NCBI RefSeq assembly: GCF_964204865.1
Contig: NC_135252.1
Location: 16,141,383 to 16,205,382, forward strand
DNA: 64,000 nt
Origin: Styela clava
Taxonomy: Eukaryota > Chordata > Ascidiacea > Stolidobranchia > Styelidae
Reading direction: 5' to 3'
The notes under the pieces were generated by a model, which did not search any database, had not been told where the DNA came from, and saw only the letters and a list, made by a program, of their open reading frames with translations. This document shows, piece after piece, positions 60,801 to 64,000 of the stretch; the stretch's first letter is position 1, and each line of letters opens with the position of its first letter. Position numbers and translations under genes: made by a program.

Positions 60801-60939
60801 TTCTTGTCGTTTAACAGACGAAATTGAAGAGTATGCTCAGAATATGAGAAGCAACGATGTAGAAGTTAATGAAAGCTTAAAGCAAGCTACTGACCAACTC
60901 CGTGAGGAATTACTCCTGAAAACCGCAATGATGCGATAA
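57874..60939 (+). CDS. AMP-8: cationic peptide precursor, second subfamily (150 aa)
   Basis: Coding exons are 57874-57992, 60237-60327, 60415-60535 and 60818-60939. Signal peptide as in AMP-7. The mature part starts WGRRRRRGKKRRGWHTAG, so WRKAG of AMP-6 has become WHTAG. Exon 3 reads KVVGGIAKVGLKFIPWD, with a Pro before the conserved WDRDS. The tail has NAKDEFEDELSDDDMNKL and DEIEEYAQNMRSND, ending LKTAMMR. Exon lengths equal those of AMP-6 exactly. Intron 2 is 2.2 kb because of two insertions; intron 1 also holds a transposon. Coding and splice sites are intact. Confidence 0.8.
58032..59026. mobile_element. hAT-type element in AMP-8 intron 2
   Basis: Starts CAGTGGTTCCAACC and ends GGTTGGGAACCACTG. 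The flanks ATATAATA (58024-58031) and ATGCAATG (59027-59034) look like a mutated 8-base duplication of ATATAATG, the sequence found uninterrupted in AMP-6 and AMP-7 intron 2. No transposase is recognised. Confidence 0.75.
59055..59832. mobile_element. Unclassified insertion in AMP-8 intron 2
   Basis: Absent from AMP-6 and AMP-7. The intron sequence AATATTGNCAATT occurs on both sides (about 59042-59054 and 59833-59846), as expected of a target duplication of about 13 bases. Inside, CCCCGTTGCGCGTC occurs twice near 59235-59270. No ORF with a domain. Confidence 0.6.
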
Positions 60940-60956
60940 ATGAGTTCCGATGCAAA

Positions 60957-61810
60957 AGATTTGGCCATATTGTTTCTGAAATCTAGCGAAAGTTATACTA
61001 TAGTATTTTTCTTTATCTAGTTATTTGAATTAGTTGAAGCGTCTTACATTGCGGATTGATTCCGACAATAAATAAATAACTAAGCGGAATTTGTCTGATA
61101 TTATTTCATTTATTTGAAGGGTGTGGCATAAAAGACTTGCCTGCATTCGGCTTGCTTATGTTTGCTGGATATACATCGTCGAACCTTTATCAGGAGAGTT
61201 CTGTAAGCAGTCTGCTCGCATGTCCCAAGGTTTCGACTCACTCGCGTGTTTTTCTTTGAAAACTCTAGAATCTGACTGACTGAATCATTCTCATGGATAA
61301 TATTGATCAATACATATTTATTCACACATTACCTATTTTTCAAATATTGATCATTTCAATCGAATGTTCAATAGACAATGAAAAATGATGACAATTTTCT
61401 ACGTTAATAGTAACTCATATTTCATGGGTATTTGTACTCCTGCAGTACGCTAGATTCCATATCACCAGCATCTTCATCAGTGTCTATCTAAAACAGCACA
61501 CGCACCTAAAACATGAAATTACCTATTACATGCAGCACCATCTGGCAGCAATGCTCTTCTCGCCAAAAAGATAAATTAGTTTTACTTTATTTTTAACAAA
61601 GCGTGATATAAAAATTGAGAAGCTTCATAGTCCATTGATATTTTAAATAAGTTATTATCGACAATGCCTTGAATAAGCGTTGATATCACGACTTCCGTAT
61701 CGAACGTTAGAGACATTATTTCTCAGACAGGCATGTAGAAACCTAAGATGTAGAATTGCAAGTAAGAAGTCTCTCGGCATACACGTGGAAAAATAACGGC
61801 AAGGGTTGTA
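60957..61810. repeat. Duplicated 3' spacer D, copy 2
   Basis: Matches 51680-52560. Its minus-strand exon-like piece (about 61498 down to 61437) reads IDTDEDAGDMESSVLQEYK before a stop. Confidence 0.55.
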
Positions 61811-63000
61811 AATAGTCAATGAAACCACAAGCCACATTTTGTGTTTGTGATACTATGTGCTAAAGATGACACCTGTGCTCAAATTATTGCCCTGATATAT
61901 AAATTTACTATCCACCTTGTTTTCAACGCCAATTTCGGTCTTTAAAGCTGTGTCTACACTATATATTTTACTTCTCGCTGGTCAAAATTTTTTTTTATAT
62001 GTTTTAGCGGAATTATTCGTGCTTTATTTTCATTCTATATTTTATCGTCGAAAGCTTATCTCCAGCAAAACAGAAATGTGTTAGAAATATTTGAACCATA
62101 ATTTCAAATGATCACCTAAATCAAGCCATATTCAACGTATAATATAGACGTACATTGTGAAAGATACAAAAGAAGTGAAAACGTATGGATTTCTGGTCCC
62201 TGTCACAGCAATTGGGTGTTATTTATTTTTCCGCTAAAGCTCAGAATTTTCTAAATAAAAATTTTTTGAATAAGCATTCCACTGAATAAGCATTATTTTG
62301 TAATGACCCACAATTTGTCAGGCCAACAAGTTGACGAAATTCTCTTAAAGCTTTGCGCATTTCTTTGCGTCTTATGAATAATATTTCAGCGGATGTTTTT
62401 TTTTTTTTTGAATCTCAGTTCATTATTGATAAAGCCGATTGATTAGTCAGTCATAACTTCATGCTAGCAGGTTTGTATTTTTCACAAAATATTTATGCTT
62501 TCATCATGTTATTTCAGATATATCATATGGATATTCCAGCTAGGAACGAGTGAAATATCATCATGTCTAGCCATCATCAATATTAAAAGTTGGTATTAAT
62601 AATTCTACACGTGCAGTCGATTGAAGCACAAGTTAGGTATTTGGTCAAATCCTAGTTATTTAGGCTTTTCTTCATTACGTAGGGACACCATTACTTTGCA
62701 CTAGTGCTAGGAAATGTAATGACAGCGGTTGGCTATCTAATTAAACTAATTGTTACTGGCTTACTGCCATCTAATATCTTTGAATTGTAGAAACTTCTAA
62801 TCACTGCCAAAACAAATGGAACGATGCAAAAAATTATCTACATTCATGTTAATTCAATCATATATTTCACAGTAATTCAATAAATAGTCTTGCTGCACAC
62901 TAACACAAATATATTTCTGTAACGTTTCGTCTGACCACGGTCAAACTTCCTCAGACATACATATTTCAACCCAATCGATAGCATATATTTCACAACTTGA
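61811..63000. other. Spacer, no gene seen
   Basis: In part homologous to 45670-46200 between AMP-5 and AMP-6. No ORF of interest. Confidence 0.5.
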
Positions 63001-63004
63001 AACA

Positions 63005-63265
63005 AAATACATTTGTCACGTTCTGTCTTCAGTAAACTCTCATTTTTGAGTGTTCCAATGTCACGATATCAAGCTTTTTAGAATCGAAACTGAAACACAA
63101 AACAACAACGTTACGAATGTGATTCACAACAGTTTTTATCCAGACGAGAAGCTGATTAAAATAGTAAACGAACTACATTTAAAACGTATGTTAGCCTACA
63201 AGCCCAATATTGTTGTGCATTCGACTTTCAATTATGAGATTTTCATAAAATTCGCCACTAAAGTT
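63005..63265. repeat. Upstream repeat E, copy 4 (AMP-9)
   Basis: Same block as in front of AMP-6, AMP-7 and AMP-8, with a few more substitutions. Confidence 0.7.
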
Positions 63266-63453
63266 ATTTTTAAGTTAACAAGCATATGGTTTCATATATT
63301 TATATTAGAAAATATTTCTTAAACTGTAAAGCATATGTCGACGGGGAATGAATAATTTGCTGTTTATAGATGCCTAAAAAATTTTTTTGTTATAAAACTA
63401 TTCAAAATCGTGTTGCAGTAGTCAAGCTGTTGGGGAAAACGCCCATTAGAAAA

Positions 63454-63521
63454 CGTATATAAACGCGAAGAATTTGTTGAGAATCACATTGAGCCGTATC
63501 TACACTCAGAAGACGTTAAAG
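63454..63521 (+). promoter_or_regulatory. AMP-9 promoter and non-coding exon 1
   Basis: TATATAAA at 63456-63463. The exon ends GTTAAAG at 63521 before GTAAGG. Intron 1 is 63522-63925. Confidence 0.65.
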
Positions 63522-63925
63522 GTAAGGGGTAAATCTGAGTATTTATTTGTCTATCATTTCTTAAACGGTTCGTCTTGATGATGAAAATTGGCTTTTTGTT
63601 TTCAGTTTTTTTTTTCAGCATTTCAGCTCCCCGTGCTCGACTTGATGCGTAGATCTTGGCGCATTGAGAAATGTTTAACCCCAGATTGCCCCATCAATGA
63701 AAACATTATCTGATTACATACATGAAAGTTTATTGCTCTTTATTTTACCAAAACTGACGCCGTGTTTATTATTTTTAACCGTGGAATGTTTTCCTTCAAT
63801 TTGATATCTCCGCACTATATTTGCACTACAGAAAGAATTGAAGAACCTAGAAAATTACGTTATAAAAATAAAGTATATTCAGAAACTAGAAACTTTAACT
63901 TAATATTACATTATGAATTTTATAG

Positions 63926-64000
63926 ATGAATTTCAAGTTTCTCGTTCTATTGCTCCTTGTTGCTTTGTTGGCAATTCAACATGGTGATTCCTGGGGTCGG
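63926..64000 (+). CDS. AMP-9: cationic peptide precursor, 5' part only
   Basis: The first 25 codons encode MNFKFLVLLLLVALLAIQHG, DS and WGR, identical to AMP-7 and AMP-8. The window ends inside the exon, so the basic peptide and acidic tail are unseen. Confidence 0.8.
   Translation, partial: MNFKFLVLLLLVALLAIQHGDSWGR

Overview
The window looks like nuclear DNA of a sea squirt (ascidian tunicate). It is AT-rich, has short GT-AG introns, and is full of decayed DNA transposons. The only genes I can support form one tandem family: secreted precursors of cationic, styelin-like antimicrobial peptides. I recognise eight gene models plus the start of a ninth, all on the + strand. I call them AMP-1 to AMP-9 (my labels). 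The styelin link rests on the signal peptide / Trp-first basic segment / acidic tail layout and on a K-F-Y-K-R-[HN] core followed by an I-H-[RK]-V-G helix. Taxon and family are inferred; no database search was possible.

Layout. 1-36 kb is a triplicated block. AMP-1 (903-2022), AMP-2 (11484-12652) and AMP-3 (26396-27562) each sit in a copy of block A (about 1-5403, 10610-16620, 25490-33690). Block B (5817-10490, 20366-25370) follows the first two copies. Small palindromic MITEs lie at or near nearly every block junction. AMP-4 (36691-38317) closes this half, and its promoter and first exon also exist as an orphan copy at 16621-18023. 38.3-44 kb is mostly unrecognised sequence with two hAT elements. 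44-64 kb holds a second subfamily: AMP-5 (44167-45033, effector segment missing), AMP-6 (47088-48383), AMP-7 (50228-51547), AMP-8 (57874-60939) and truncated AMP-9 (from 63926). Wrecked copies lie between them: an inverted pseudogene at 53962-54241 and a promoter-plus-3'UTR scar at 54880-55440.

Shared architecture. Each full gene appears to have a TATA box, a short non-coding exon 1, then an exon that opens exactly at the ATG and carries the signal peptide, a Trp at or near the mature N terminus, and an Arg/Lys-rich stretch. A third exon carries the rest of the basic helix and the start of the acidic part. Two further exons encode a strongly acidic tail. Coding introns fall in phases 2, 0 and 1. 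The likely logic is that the acidic tail masks the basic peptide until it is cleaved off. The standard single-ORF view misses this, because every coding exon is short.

The rest is mobile DNA and its debris: hAT elements with 8-bp target duplications, a decayed mariner/IS630-type transposase in both B blocks, a 2.8-kb element with terminal inverted repeats of about 400 bp, and several unclassified dispersed repeats. I saw no rRNA, tRNA or CRISPR.
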